Below, piece by piece: positions 1 through 6,254 of a DNA stretch of 20,471 bases. The first letter of the stretch is position 1. The number at the start of each line of letters is the position of its first letter. A program made the translations under genes and the position numbers. The notes below the pieces were generated by a model. The model searched no databases, was not told where the DNA came from, and was given only the letters and a program-made list of their open reading frames with translations. The stretch is from Oscillospiraceae bacterium (GTDB taxonomy: Bacteria > Bacillota_A > Clostridia > Oscillospirales > Oscillospiraceae), in contig JAETOP010000067.1 in assembly GCA_021771675.1 (NCBI GenBank), forward strand, positions 1 through 20,471, read 5' to 3'.

Positions 1-146
1 CCCTTTCCGGACGCTTTTTCCGTCCTATTGGGAGTCTATCTTTTTTTCCTCCTCTCCGCCACAAACCTGCATTTTTTCCTCGGCGCTTTTTTACATTTTA
101 TCACTGGCGCTGACACAGCGGATACTCGATTATCATAGGAAATGCC

Positions 147-2363
147 GTGGGTGATAATTTCAACAAGACACCCACGGAACTGCGATATGGTGACGAAACC
201 TATGCAGAACTGACCTTTAACGATCCTGATACCGGACATCTGCCGGAACAGAGAAATGAGATCGCTACCAGCCGTATTGTTCTGGCAGCAATGGGATTGC
301 CTGATGAGGTTGGTACACGGATGGAGCTGACCTTTACAACCGATACGGATACATTTACCGATACCTTTACGCTTTGCGGTATTTGGGATGGGGATGCAGT
401 GGCTTATCGTCAAACAATGCTGCTATCCAAAGAATATACAGAACAGGTGGCTCCGGTCATTCATGGGGAAACAGACGGAACAACCCCTCCAGTGGGAACC
501 GGCTATATTGACAGTGTTATGATGATGCCTACGGCATGGGATATTGAAAAGCAGGCATTAGAAATAACATCCCAATATGGACTGGACGAACGGGTCAGTA
601 TCAATGACGCTTACGGAACAGCAACCGTCAGCCTTTCCTCCATCCTTCCCCTGGTGGCCGGTATTGCGGTGATTTTTATTGCCGGGTATCTTCTGATCTA
701 TAATGTGTTCTATATCTCTATTGCTCAGGACATTCGTTTTTACGGAACGCTGAAAACTCTGGGAACTACTGCAAGGCAGATCAGAAAGATCGTTTACAAG
801 AAAGCCATCAAGTTGTCCCTTGTGGGTATTCCACTGGGATTACTTTTAGGCTGGCCTATTGGCAGATTGCTTCTGCCTGTGATTGTGAATATGCTGACCG
901 ACGATATGCGGGTTGTCACTACGGTAAATCCGTTGATCTTTTTGGTGGCGATTGTCTTTTCTCTGATTACGGTTTTCATCAGCTGCCAAAAACCTGCTGC
1001 GATGGCAGCCAGGGTTTCCCCGATGGAGGCGCTGCACTATGTCGAGCAGGCAGGAGGAAAAAAGAAAGACCGCCGCAGCAAACGCATTAACACAGTTATG
1101 ATGGCAAAAAGCAATCTTGGACGCAATAAGAAAAAAGCAACGATTGTTACCTTGTCCTTTGCGCTCAGTATCGTTCTTTTGAACAGCGTTTATACCTATG
1201 TAACTTCCTTTGACTTCGATAAATTTGTGGCTGATTTCAGTCTAACGGATTTTACGGTTTCCGATACAACGGTAATCAACAGCTATGCTCCATACAACAC
1301 GGCGAATGTGAGCCAGGATTTCATTCGTGAGGCTGAAAGCCTGAATGGTCTTGAAGATATGGGGAATGTGTATCTGTGGACTTCTAAACAGCCGCTTGCC
1401 GAACATGATCTTGCAAGGTTACAGGAACTTGCCGTTTCTTCTGATGATATTGCAAAGGAACTGGGTAATTATATGGTGCGGCAGGAACATGGTGTCAATG
1501 TGTACGGCTTAGACGATTTCCCGGCGGGATATGTGCAGGTTCTGGATGGTGAGTTGAACACGGAAAAGTGGAAAGCTGGAACCGGTGTGTATGTAACGCC
1601 GCTGCGAATGATGGGGGATGGTTCTCTCTGTCTGTATCAACCGGGAGATAAGATTAGCGTGCCGCAGCTTGACGGAACAACCAAGGTATATGATGTGCTG
1701 GCGGTGGTAGATATTCCGAAAGCGTTAGAAACGCCTTTGCAGGTAGATATGGGACTGGATTATATTTTCCCGACGGACGAACTGCTGGGAAATATGGTAT
1801 CCAGCGAACAACCAGCCATGAAAACCATCTTCAATGTCGATGATGAACACCAACTTGCCGCAGAAAACTGGCTGAAAAACTACACTACAAATACGGATAC
1901 TGCTTTGGATTATCTATCAAAAGTAACCCTGCGGCAGACCTTTGATGGAATGATCAATATGTACCGTCTCGTGGGCGGCGCTCTTTGTGCGATACTGGCA
2001 TTGATCGGCATACTGAACTTTATCAACTCCATGATGACCTCGATTTTGTCCAGATACAAAGAACTGGCCATGTTACAATCGGTTGGTATGACAGGCCAAC
2101 AAGTCAAACAGATGCTGATGGTTGAGGGGATTGGATATTCTGCATTGGGGTTTATATGTTCCCTGCTCCTCTCTATTGTGGGGAGCCTGACAGTGGTTCG
2201 TATGATGGGGGCAGAATTAAGTTATTTTACATGGCATTTCACCCTGCTTCCGGTGTTCCTCTGTGTGATACCGTTGATTCTCATTACCGCTTTTGTACCT
2301 TTGACGTGTTATAACAAAATGGCGCAGAAAACAGTTGTGGAACGGTTACGCATTGCGGAATAA
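147..2363 (+). CDS. FtsX/MacB-type ABC transporter permease, 5'-incomplete
   Basis: This is a membrane subunit of an ABC exporter or peptide-sensing transporter of the FtsX-like family. The reading frame opens inside what should be the first extracellular domain. It then shows a TM segment near residues 164-190, two more at about 225-250 and 262-282, a fourth near 335-355, a second long extracellular domain (about 360-610), and a C-terminal FtsX domain with three TM segments (about 615-735). Family members normally start with a TM helix before the first extracellular domain, and that helix is absent. GTG at 147 has only a weak AGGA site upstream. The frame stays open to 114 with family-like residues (YSIIIGNA) before a TGA at 111-113, so the true gene probably began further left and was truncated or frameshifted. 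Its ATPase partner is not directly adjacent; the ATPase gene at 2545 has its own promoter. Function as antimicrobial-peptide export or sensing is inference. Confidence 0.8.
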   Translation: MGDNFNKTPTELRYGDETYAELTFNDPDTGHLPEQRNEIATSRIVLAAMGLPDEVGTRMELTFTTDTDTFTDTFTLCGIWDGDAVAYRQTMLLSKEYTEQVAPVIHGETDGTTPPVGTGYIDSVMMMPTAWDIEKQALEITSQYGLDERVSINDAYGTATVSLSSILPLVAGIAVIFIAGYLLIYNVFYISIAQDIRFYGTLKTLGTTARQIRKIVYKKAIKLSLVGIPLGLLLGWPIGRLLLPVIVNMLTDDMRVVTTVNPLIFLVAIVFSLITVFISCQKPAAMAARVSPMEALHYVEQAGGKKKDRRSKRINTVMMAKSNLGRNKKKATIVTLSFALSIVLLNSVYTYVTSFDFDKFVADFSLTDFTVSDTTVINSYAPYNTANVSQDFIREAESLNGLEDMGNVYLWTSKQPLAEHDLARLQELAVSSDDIAKELGNYMVRQEHGVNVYGLDDFPAGYVQVLDGELNTEKWKAGTGVYVTPLRMMGDGSLCLYQPGDKISVPQLDGTTKVYDVLAVVDIPKALETPLQVDMGLDYIFPTDELLGNMVSSEQPAMKTIFNVDDEHQLAAENWLKNYTTNTDTALDYLSKVTLRQTFDGMINMYRLVGGALCAILALIGILNFINSMMTSILSRYKELAMLQSVGMTGQQVKQMLMVEGIGYSALGFICSLLLSIVGSLTVVRMMGAELSYFTWHFTLLPVFLCVIPLILITAFVPLTCYNKMAQKTVVERLRIAE

Positions 2364-2403
2364 AATACGCAGATGGGAAACGGTCATCCGAAAGGGTGGC
2401 CGT

Positions 2404-2486
2404 TTTCAAATGTCACCAAATTGTGAGATTTCAACCGATAAAAGGTGCCTGTCGGTGACATTTCTGTGAGGTTTCTATTTTATGAT
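2404..2486 (+). promoter_or_regulatory. Direct-repeat activator site and promoter of the ABC-2 transporter operon (copy 1)
   Basis: TTTTCAAATGTCA starts at 2403-2404 and TGTGAGATTTCA lies at 2422-2433. GTGACATTTCTGTGAGG lies at 2455-2471, followed after GTGACA by a 20-base gap to a TATGAT -10 at 2481-2486. The TGACATTTC / TGTGAGGTTTC pair is a direct repeat with about one-helical-turn spacing, the style bound by OmpR-family response regulators. The same set of motifs recurs at 4322-4415. The -10 overlaps the ATG at 2482, which argues against translation starting there. Confidence 0.65.
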
Positions 2487-2544
2487 AGTTGCTGTAAGGC
2501 AAAGCAACTCTCATATTGCAAGCATCAACAAAGGAGGTAATATT

Positions 2545-3459
2545 TTGGACTATGTTCTCAAGACAGAGGCTTTAACAAAAGTTTATGGTCATCATAAGGC
2601 GTTGGACAACTTTTCCATGCATATTCCGAAGGGAGCCATTTATGGACTGGTAGGAAAAAATGGCGCTGGAAAGACAACCCTGCTCCGCGTGATTTGCGGA
2701 CTGCAAGAGGCTACTTCCGGGGATTATTTCCTATATGGCATAAGCAGCCGAAAACACGAAATCCTGAACGCAAGAAAAGAAATGGGGGCCGTGATTGAAA
2801 CACCTGCTATCTATATGGATATGACGGCCACCGGAAACTTAAAGGAACAGTATCGTGTGTTGGGAGTACGATCATTCGATACCATTCCTCACCTACTAAA
2901 AATGGTTGGTCTGGAAAACACAGGCTGGAAAAAGGCAAAAAATTTCAGCCTGGGTATGAGACAACGATTGGGCATTGCGATTGCCCTTGTTGGAAATCCT
3001 CAATTTTTGGTATTAGATGAACCGATCAACGGACTCGATCCGCAGGGCATTATTGAAATGCGGCAGCTTCTTCTGAACCTCAATCAGCAGTATGGTATTA
3101 CGATTTTGGTATCGAGCCACATTCTTGATGAGCTGTCCCGCCTTGCCACGCATTACGGTTTTATCGACAATGGCAAAATGGTCAAAGAAATCAGTGCGGA
3201 TGATTTGGAAAACTCGTTCCGCAAGTCTATCCGAATTGAAGTAACAGATGGCAAAGCGTTGAATGCCGTTTTAGAGCAGACAGGCCAACTTTACAAAATG
3301 CTTGCTCCCAATGTAGCAGAGATTTATCACCGGATTAATATTTCTCGACTTACATCTGCTCTGGAGAAATACCATTGTGATCTGCTATCCATTCAAGAAC
3401 AGGAAGAAAACTTGGAAAGCTATTATGTTGATTTAATCGGAGGTATTAGCCATGAGTAG
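2545..3459 (+). CDS. ABC transporter ATP-binding protein (ABC-2 type)
   Basis: This ATPase powers the membrane protein encoded next to it, at the cytoplasmic face. Counting from the chosen start (304 residues), it shows Walker A GKNGAGKTT at 37-45, signature FSLGMRQR at 134-141, Walker B FLVLDEP at 154-160 and the switch His at 192 (SSHILDE). The C-terminal ~90 residues form the accessory domain common in BcrA/CcmA-type lantibiotic and bacitracin immunity ATPases. I chose TTG at 2545 because AAAGGAGGT lies just before it and the protein then begins like its family. The longer ATG at 2482 sits on the promoter -10 and has no ribosome site. The stop overlaps the permease start by eight bases, so the two are translationally coupled. 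Bacitracin- or lantibiotic-type immunity is the likeliest role by family; the substrate is unknown. Confidence 0.9.
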   Translation: MDYVLKTEALTKVYGHHKALDNFSMHIPKGAIYGLVGKNGAGKTTLLRVICGLQEATSGDYFLYGISSRKHEILNARKEMGAVIETPAIYMDMTATGNLKEQYRVLGVRSFDTIPHLLKMVGLENTGWKKAKNFSLGMRQRLGIAIALVGNPQFLVLDEPINGLDPQGIIEMRQLLLNLNQQYGITILVSSHILDELSRLATHYGFIDNGKMVKEISADDLENSFRKSIRIEVTDGKALNAVLEQTGQLYKMLAPNVAEIYHRINISRLTSALEKYHCDLLSIQEQEENLESYYVDLIGGISHE

Positions 3460-4306
3460 ACTGTTGGTATCGACATTATTTCGTATGCTGAAAAAGATTG
3501 TATTTTGGTTTTTTATGTTTTGTATGCTCGCATACGGTGTGTATAGTGCATCTAATATAGCATCGGAGGCTCGTGCAGGATTTGCACTTGATGGTTGCCT
3601 TTTTGAGTGTCTGCCGCTGATGGGACTTGTATCTGCAATTTTCACGAGCCTGTTTATCGGTTCCGAGTACAGCGATGGTACAATTCGCAATAAGCTGGTA
3701 GTCGGACATTCCCGTATACGGATTTATTTAGCAAACCTTATTGTGTGTTCGATTGCCAGCGTATTGATTTCACTGGCCTATACTGCCGGAGTTTTCGCAA
3801 TCGGCAATATGAAAGGCGGCGAGCTTGTAACAGAAACAGGTGTAATTGTCATGTGCATGATATGCAGCCTTTTGGTTTCTGTGACTTTTACAAGCATTAT
3901 GACGCTGCTTGCTATTCTGAATCCCAATAAGGCAGGGAATGTAGTTATAAGCATGGTGTTGGCTTTGGCGATGCTGGTGTCCAGCGCATTTATCCATCAG
4001 AGACTTGATGAGCCTGAAATATATGATAGCTATGTGAGCGTCAATGAAATGGGTATTCCGACACAAGTTGAGCAGCTTCCTAATCCCCAATACATTGACG
4101 GTACACCACGGGTAATTCTTGAAGCCCTCAATGACTTGCTGCCCTCTGGGCAGGCCATGCAGCTTGCAGATGCCTTTGACACCGATGGTATAACAGATGA
4201 AAAGATAGCAAATTCCCCCTGCAAGTGGATGGGATATTCGCTTTTGGTAACATTTCTTATTTCTGTTTTTGGGATTATCCTATTTCGAAAAAAAGAAATC
4301 CGGTGA
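3452..4306 (+). CDS. ABC-2 type transporter permease
   Basis: This membrane partner of the upstream ATPase has 284 residues. Hydrophobic segments are visible near residues 14-33, 53-70, 90-115, 128-153, 160-178 and 260-278, the usual six-helix ABC-2 arrangement. A soluble loop (about 180-255) lies between helices five and six. The motif GSEYSDGTIRNKL near 69-81 is the typical ABC-2 cytoplasmic coupling segment after the second helix. A GGAGGT ribosome site at 3439-3444 sits eight bases before the ATG, inside the end of the ATPase gene. The gene ends 16 bases before the second copy of the regulatory element. Transported substrate is not readable from sequence; toxic-peptide immunity is plausible by family. 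Confidence 0.88.
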   Translation: MSRLLVSTLFRMLKKIVFWFFMFCMLAYGVYSASNIASEARAGFALDGCLFECLPLMGLVSAIFTSLFIGSEYSDGTIRNKLVVGHSRIRIYLANLIVCSIASVLISLAYTAGVFAIGNMKGGELVTETGVIVMCMICSLLVSVTFTSIMTLLAILNPNKAGNVVISMVLALAMLVSSAFIHQRLDEPEIYDSYVSVNEMGIPTQVEQLPNPQYIDGTPRVILEALNDLLPSGQAMQLADAFDTDGITDEKIANSPCKWMGYSLLVTFLISVFGIILFRKKEIR

Positions 4307-4321
4307 TAAAAAGGAAACAGA

Positions 4322-4415
4322 TTTTCAAATGTCATTGGTTTGTGAGATTTCAGCCTGTTATTTTGTCGAAATGGAGTAGGCTCGTGACATTTCTGTGAGG
4401 ATTGCCTGTTAAGAT
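4322..4415 (+). promoter_or_regulatory. Second copy of the direct-repeat promoter (copy 2)
   Basis: TTTTCAAATGTCA at 4322, TGTGAGATTTCA at 4341-4352 and GTGACATTTCTGTGAGG at 4384-4400 repeat the motifs at 2404-2486. A TAAGAT -10 at 4410-4415 stands exactly 20 bases after GTGACA, as in copy 1. The distance between the upstream and downstream motif pairs is 43 bases here and 33 in copy 1, a difference of one helical turn. The sequence between the conserved blocks has diverged, so the motifs look selected. Confidence 0.6.
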
Positions 4416-4531
4416 AAAAGAAAAGTGGAAAAGTTGCCGCACGACGGCAAAAGAAAAAAAGCCGTCGTACAGCAACCCTTTTGACACGCCCATCTGAAGC
4501 GGCGGCTTTGGAAACAGAGCCGCCGCTTTTT
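4416..4531 (+). ncRNA. Candidate short regulated RNA with terminator
   Basis: Starting just downstream of the copy-2 -10 box, the predicted transcript is about 110 bases. It has a perfect 8-bp hairpin (ACGACGGC 4441-4448 with GCCGTCGT 4461-4468, A-rich 12-base loop) and ends in a strong intrinsic terminator at 4497-4531. A 19-codon GTG-started frame (4425-4484, beginning MEKLPHDG) lies inside but has no clear ribosome site, so a non-coding role or a leader peptide are both possible. No homolog is recognised; this is inferred from promoter plus terminator. Confidence 0.4.
4497..4531 (+). terminator. Intrinsic terminator
   Basis: A perfect 11-bp stem (AAGCGGCGGCT 4497-4507 with AGCCGCCGCTT 4518-4528) has a 10-base loop and is followed by a short T run. 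It ends transcription from the copy-2 promoter and possibly read-through from the ABC operon. Confidence 0.85.
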
Positions 4532-4557
4532 GCCTAAAGTCCAACGACGACCCTACA

Positions 4558-4609
4558 CTTTGCGATCCGGCACGGCGGCAACAGGAGGATGCCGCCATGT
4601 GCCACAAAG
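4558..4609 (+). promoter_or_regulatory. Leader hairpin with AGGAGG in the loop
   Basis: Nested complementary blocks CTTTG/CAAAG (4558-4562, 4605-4609), GGCAC/GTGCC (4569-4573, 4599-4603) and GGCGGC/GCCGCC (4574-4579, 4591-4596) form a long hairpin. Its loop shows the ribosome site AGGAGG at 4583-4588, and the following ATG (4597) lies on the 3' arm of the stem. This arrangement could gate translation of the small frame at 4597. Confidence 0.5.
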
Positions 4610-4707
4610 CCTTTCAACATAAAACGACAAGAGCTATCTTGTCAAAAAAAGTCTGTTCTCATTATCGGGATACTCTGGCTACAAAGATGAACAGAAAAAT
4701 CATGTAA
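4597..4707 (+). CDS. Possible 36-residue leader peptide
   Basis: An ATG eight bases after AGGAGG opens a 36-codon frame (begins MCHKAFQHK, ends NRKIM). The product is basic, with no recognisable domain, signal or membrane segment. It ends about 20 bases before a strong terminator, the layout of an attenuator leader peptide. A competing ATG at 4589 gives a different 32-codon frame but sits only one base after AGGAGG. Translation is unproven; the region may equally be a non-coding leader for the sigma-like gene. Confidence 0.3.
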   Translation: MCHKAFQHKTTRAILSKKVCSHYRDTLATKMNRKIM

Positions 4708-4727
4708 ATACCTCTACCAATTCCTTT

Positions 4728-4761
4728 GCGCCTATCTGCCTTTTGCAGATGGGCGCTTTTT
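4728..4761 (+). terminator. Intrinsic terminator in the leader of the sigma-like gene
   Basis: GCGCCTATCTGC (4728-4739) pairs with GCAGATGGGCGC (4745-4756), with one G-U pair and a five-base loop, followed by TTTTT. It lies 150 bases upstream of the sigma-like gene with a small frame in front of it, so it may act as an attenuator. No clear promoter is seen between it and 4912. Confidence 0.85.
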
Positions 4762-4911
4762 GTTATTTATGTGGGTCTTCGTCACTTGACGGAGCCTTTC
4801 ATAAAAATTTCTTTCCTTTCCAGGTTGCCAAAATTGCAAGTCTTGGATTACTGAGGCGAAAGGGAGGAAATCACCACCCCGCACCTGTGCGGCGCGAAGG
4901 GAGGTGAGAAT

Positions 4912-5346
4912 ATGAAAGACTCCTATGAGCAACGCATTCAAAATCAGTTTGGCGCCTTCTGCGTCAAGGTTTTGAAAAATGAGGCCCGGCATATCCAGCG
5001 TGACTATGCCAGCCTTCTGGACCAGGAAAAATCATTGGACGAGTTGACTGCCTCCGAGCTGGAGCAGACTGCCGTGTGGGACGATTACTTTATGGACGAG
5101 CATGTCTTTGAAGTATTGGGACTTCCGGTAGTCGTAACCGGCAACGTCCTGGCCAATGCGTTAGCGCAGTTGCCGGAGGGCAAGAGGGATGTGATCCTGC
5201 TGTCCTACTTCTTGGGTATGACGGATCGAGAAATCAGCGAAAAACTGCATATCGTCCATCAGACTGTATCCAAGCGGCGGCTCGTTACGCTGAAAGAACT
5301 GTACGAATATCTGGTAAAGGAGGGATTTGAATGGCCGGACAAGTGA
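4912..5346 (+). CDS. Sigma-70-like regulator of the mobile element
   Basis: This 144-residue protein resembles the small sigma-70-family regulators of Tn916/Tn1549-type elements (Tn916 Orf7-like). The C-terminal part (about 83-138) reads as a sigma region 4: ALAQLPEGKRDVILLSYF, then an HTH covering MTDREISEKLHIVHQTVSKR. The N-terminal half is acidic and lacks a recognisable full region 2. A strong GGGAGGTGAG ribosome site precedes the ATG. The gene overlaps the next one by 16 bases, so they are coupled. In the family, these proteins are thought to activate excision or transfer gene expression; that role here is by family, not shown by the sequence. Confidence 0.85.
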   Translation: MKDSYEQRIQNQFGAFCVKVLKNEARHIQRDYASLLDQEKSLDELTASELEQTAVWDDYFMDEHVFEVLGLPVVVTGNVLANALAQLPEGKRDVILLSYFLGMTDREISEKLHIVHQTVSKRRLVTLKELYEYLVKEGFEWPDK

Positions 5347-5570
5347 AACCTATCCCGGTGCCTGTGATCCTGGCAGCCGTGAACGGTGACGAGGGTGCCC
5401 TTGCCGCCGTGGTCGCTCACTATCAGAAGTACATCCGGGCGCTTGCCACCAGACCTGTGAAGGATGAGTATGGCAACGAGTACTTGTATGTGGACGAAGA
5501 TATGCGGCTCAGGCTGGAAACGAAGCTGATACATAGTATCGTGACGAGTTTCAAGGTGTTGCCGGTCTAA
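5331..5570 (+). CDS. Small HTH protein of conjugative elements (HTH_16-like)
   Basis: The 79-residue protein contains the pattern ILAAVNGDEGALAAVVAHYQ and then DEYGNEYLYVDEDMRLRLE, which are hallmarks of the short helix-turn-helix protein (Tn916 Orf8-like, Pfam HTH_16 style) that follows the sigma-like gene in many Firmicute elements. It starts inside the upstream gene (16-base overlap) with GGAGG shortly before the ATG, consistent with translational coupling. It probably acts with the sigma-like protein in switching element genes. Immediately after its stop begins a long perfectly paired stem (5572-5615). Confidence 0.85.
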   Translation: MAGQVKPIPVPVILAAVNGDEGALAAVVAHYQKYIRALATRPVKDEYGNEYLYVDEDMRLRLETKLIHSIVTSFKVLPV

Positions 5571-5935
5571 AGTTGTTCGGGGCAAGTTTCGCTCCCTTTC
5601 CTTGTCCCTGACAACCCGGCAGCGGAGTCCATGATCCTTGACAAAGAAAGCCTCCGGGCAGCATAAGGCAGACGGATACATTCCTGTCTGTGCCGAGCCA
5701 TACGGCCGGTGCGCCATGACCCTGTTGCAAGTCCGCAGGACGGGACCCCTACTAAACAGGCGAGCGATCAAAACCAGGCCGCAAAACAAGCGTGGCAGCT
5801 TGTGGGCGACGACGTAGGGACAGGGTTAAAGATACTCGCGCATTGAACGCCCGCAAAGCATTGTGCGCCGCACCCATCAGCATGGGCCGGGGTGAAACTC
5901 CCGTGGAGCTGTGCCAGCAGCCGTCCGTTTATTGC
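5571..5935 (+). ncRNA. Candidate structured RNA between HTH gene and tnpW
   Basis: About 400 bases here have no convincing gene but are full of complementary pairs. GTTGTT/GACAAC (5572-5577, 5610-5615) encloses GGGGCAAG/CTTGTCCC (5579-5586, 5601-5608). CCTGTT/AACAGG (5721-5726, 5755-5760) encloses GTCC/GGAC (5731-5741). ACAAGC/GCTTGT (5786-5791, 5798-5803) follows, then GGGCG/CGCCC (5804-5808, 5848-5852). GCAC/GTGC (5870-5873, 5911-5914) encloses CCCAT/ATGGG (5873-5886) and CGGG/CCCG (5888-5903). A T-rich stretch follows at 5929-5950. Short frames on both strands look like chance frames. I recognise no known riboswitch or ribozyme class. It could be a trans RNA, a long 5' leader of tnpW, or a protein- or DNA-binding region of the element. 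Confidence 0.45.
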
Positions 5936-5975
5936 CTCTTTTATTTTTACTACACGCAAATGAAAGGGGATTATT

Positions 5976-6158
5976 ATGCAAGATCATAATTCTGTTTCAA
6001 GCGGTAAAAAACCGCAGGACAACCCTTTGAAAGAAGAAACGACCTATCGCTTCGGCAATAGGTCGTTTGTTGTAGAGTCTGTTTTCAAAGAGGAAAGCCC
6101 GGATACCTTGGGCAGCGTCCTCCTACGATTGATGAAGGCCGAAAATGAGAAAATGTAA
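5976..6158 (+). CDS. tnpW: Transposon-encoded TnpW-family protein
   Basis: The 60-residue protein matches the short TnpW family first named in Tn4451/Tn4453. It has a charged N-terminal tail, then the core TYRFGNRSFVVESVFKEE and a C-terminal LLRLMKAENEKM. An AAAGGGGA ribosome site (5962-5969) precedes the ATG. It sits directly upstream of the recombinase promoter, as in other members of this element group. Its biochemical role is not established to my knowledge; location suggests an accessory to recombination. Its leader would be the structured region at 5571-5935. Confidence 0.85.
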   Translation: MQDHNSVSSGKKPQDNPLKEETTYRFGNRSFVVESVFKEESPDTLGSVLLRLMKAENEKM

Positions 6159-6173
6159 ACTTTCCATACCCGG

Positions 6174-6218
6174 CTGACACGGGCAGAGGACAGCGGTATA
6201 ATTGTATTGGGAATACAA
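6174..6218 (+). promoter_or_regulatory. Recombinase promoter with palindrome at the start site
   Basis: CTGACA (6174-6179), a 17-base spacer and a perfect TATAAT (6197-6202) form a near-consensus sigma-A promoter. A perfect 7-bp inverted repeat (TTGTATT 6202-6208, AATACAA 6212-6218, GGG between) overlaps the end of the -10 and the expected start point. That is a typical repressor operator position; alternatively it folds at the 5' end of the mRNA. Confidence 0.75.
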
Positions 6219-6254
6219 GATATGCGCTGTTCGGCTGTCCAGAAAGGAGGACTT

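Noticed and set aside
4626..4643. GACAAG/CTTGTC hairpin followed by an A run
   Set aside because: Not a plus-strand terminator (A run, not T run) and on the minus strand the T run precedes the stem; no minus-strand gene is here.
5792..5989. 65-codon plus-strand frame over the structured region
   Set aside because: No ribosome site, composition not protein-like, runs through hairpins and overlaps the tnpW start.
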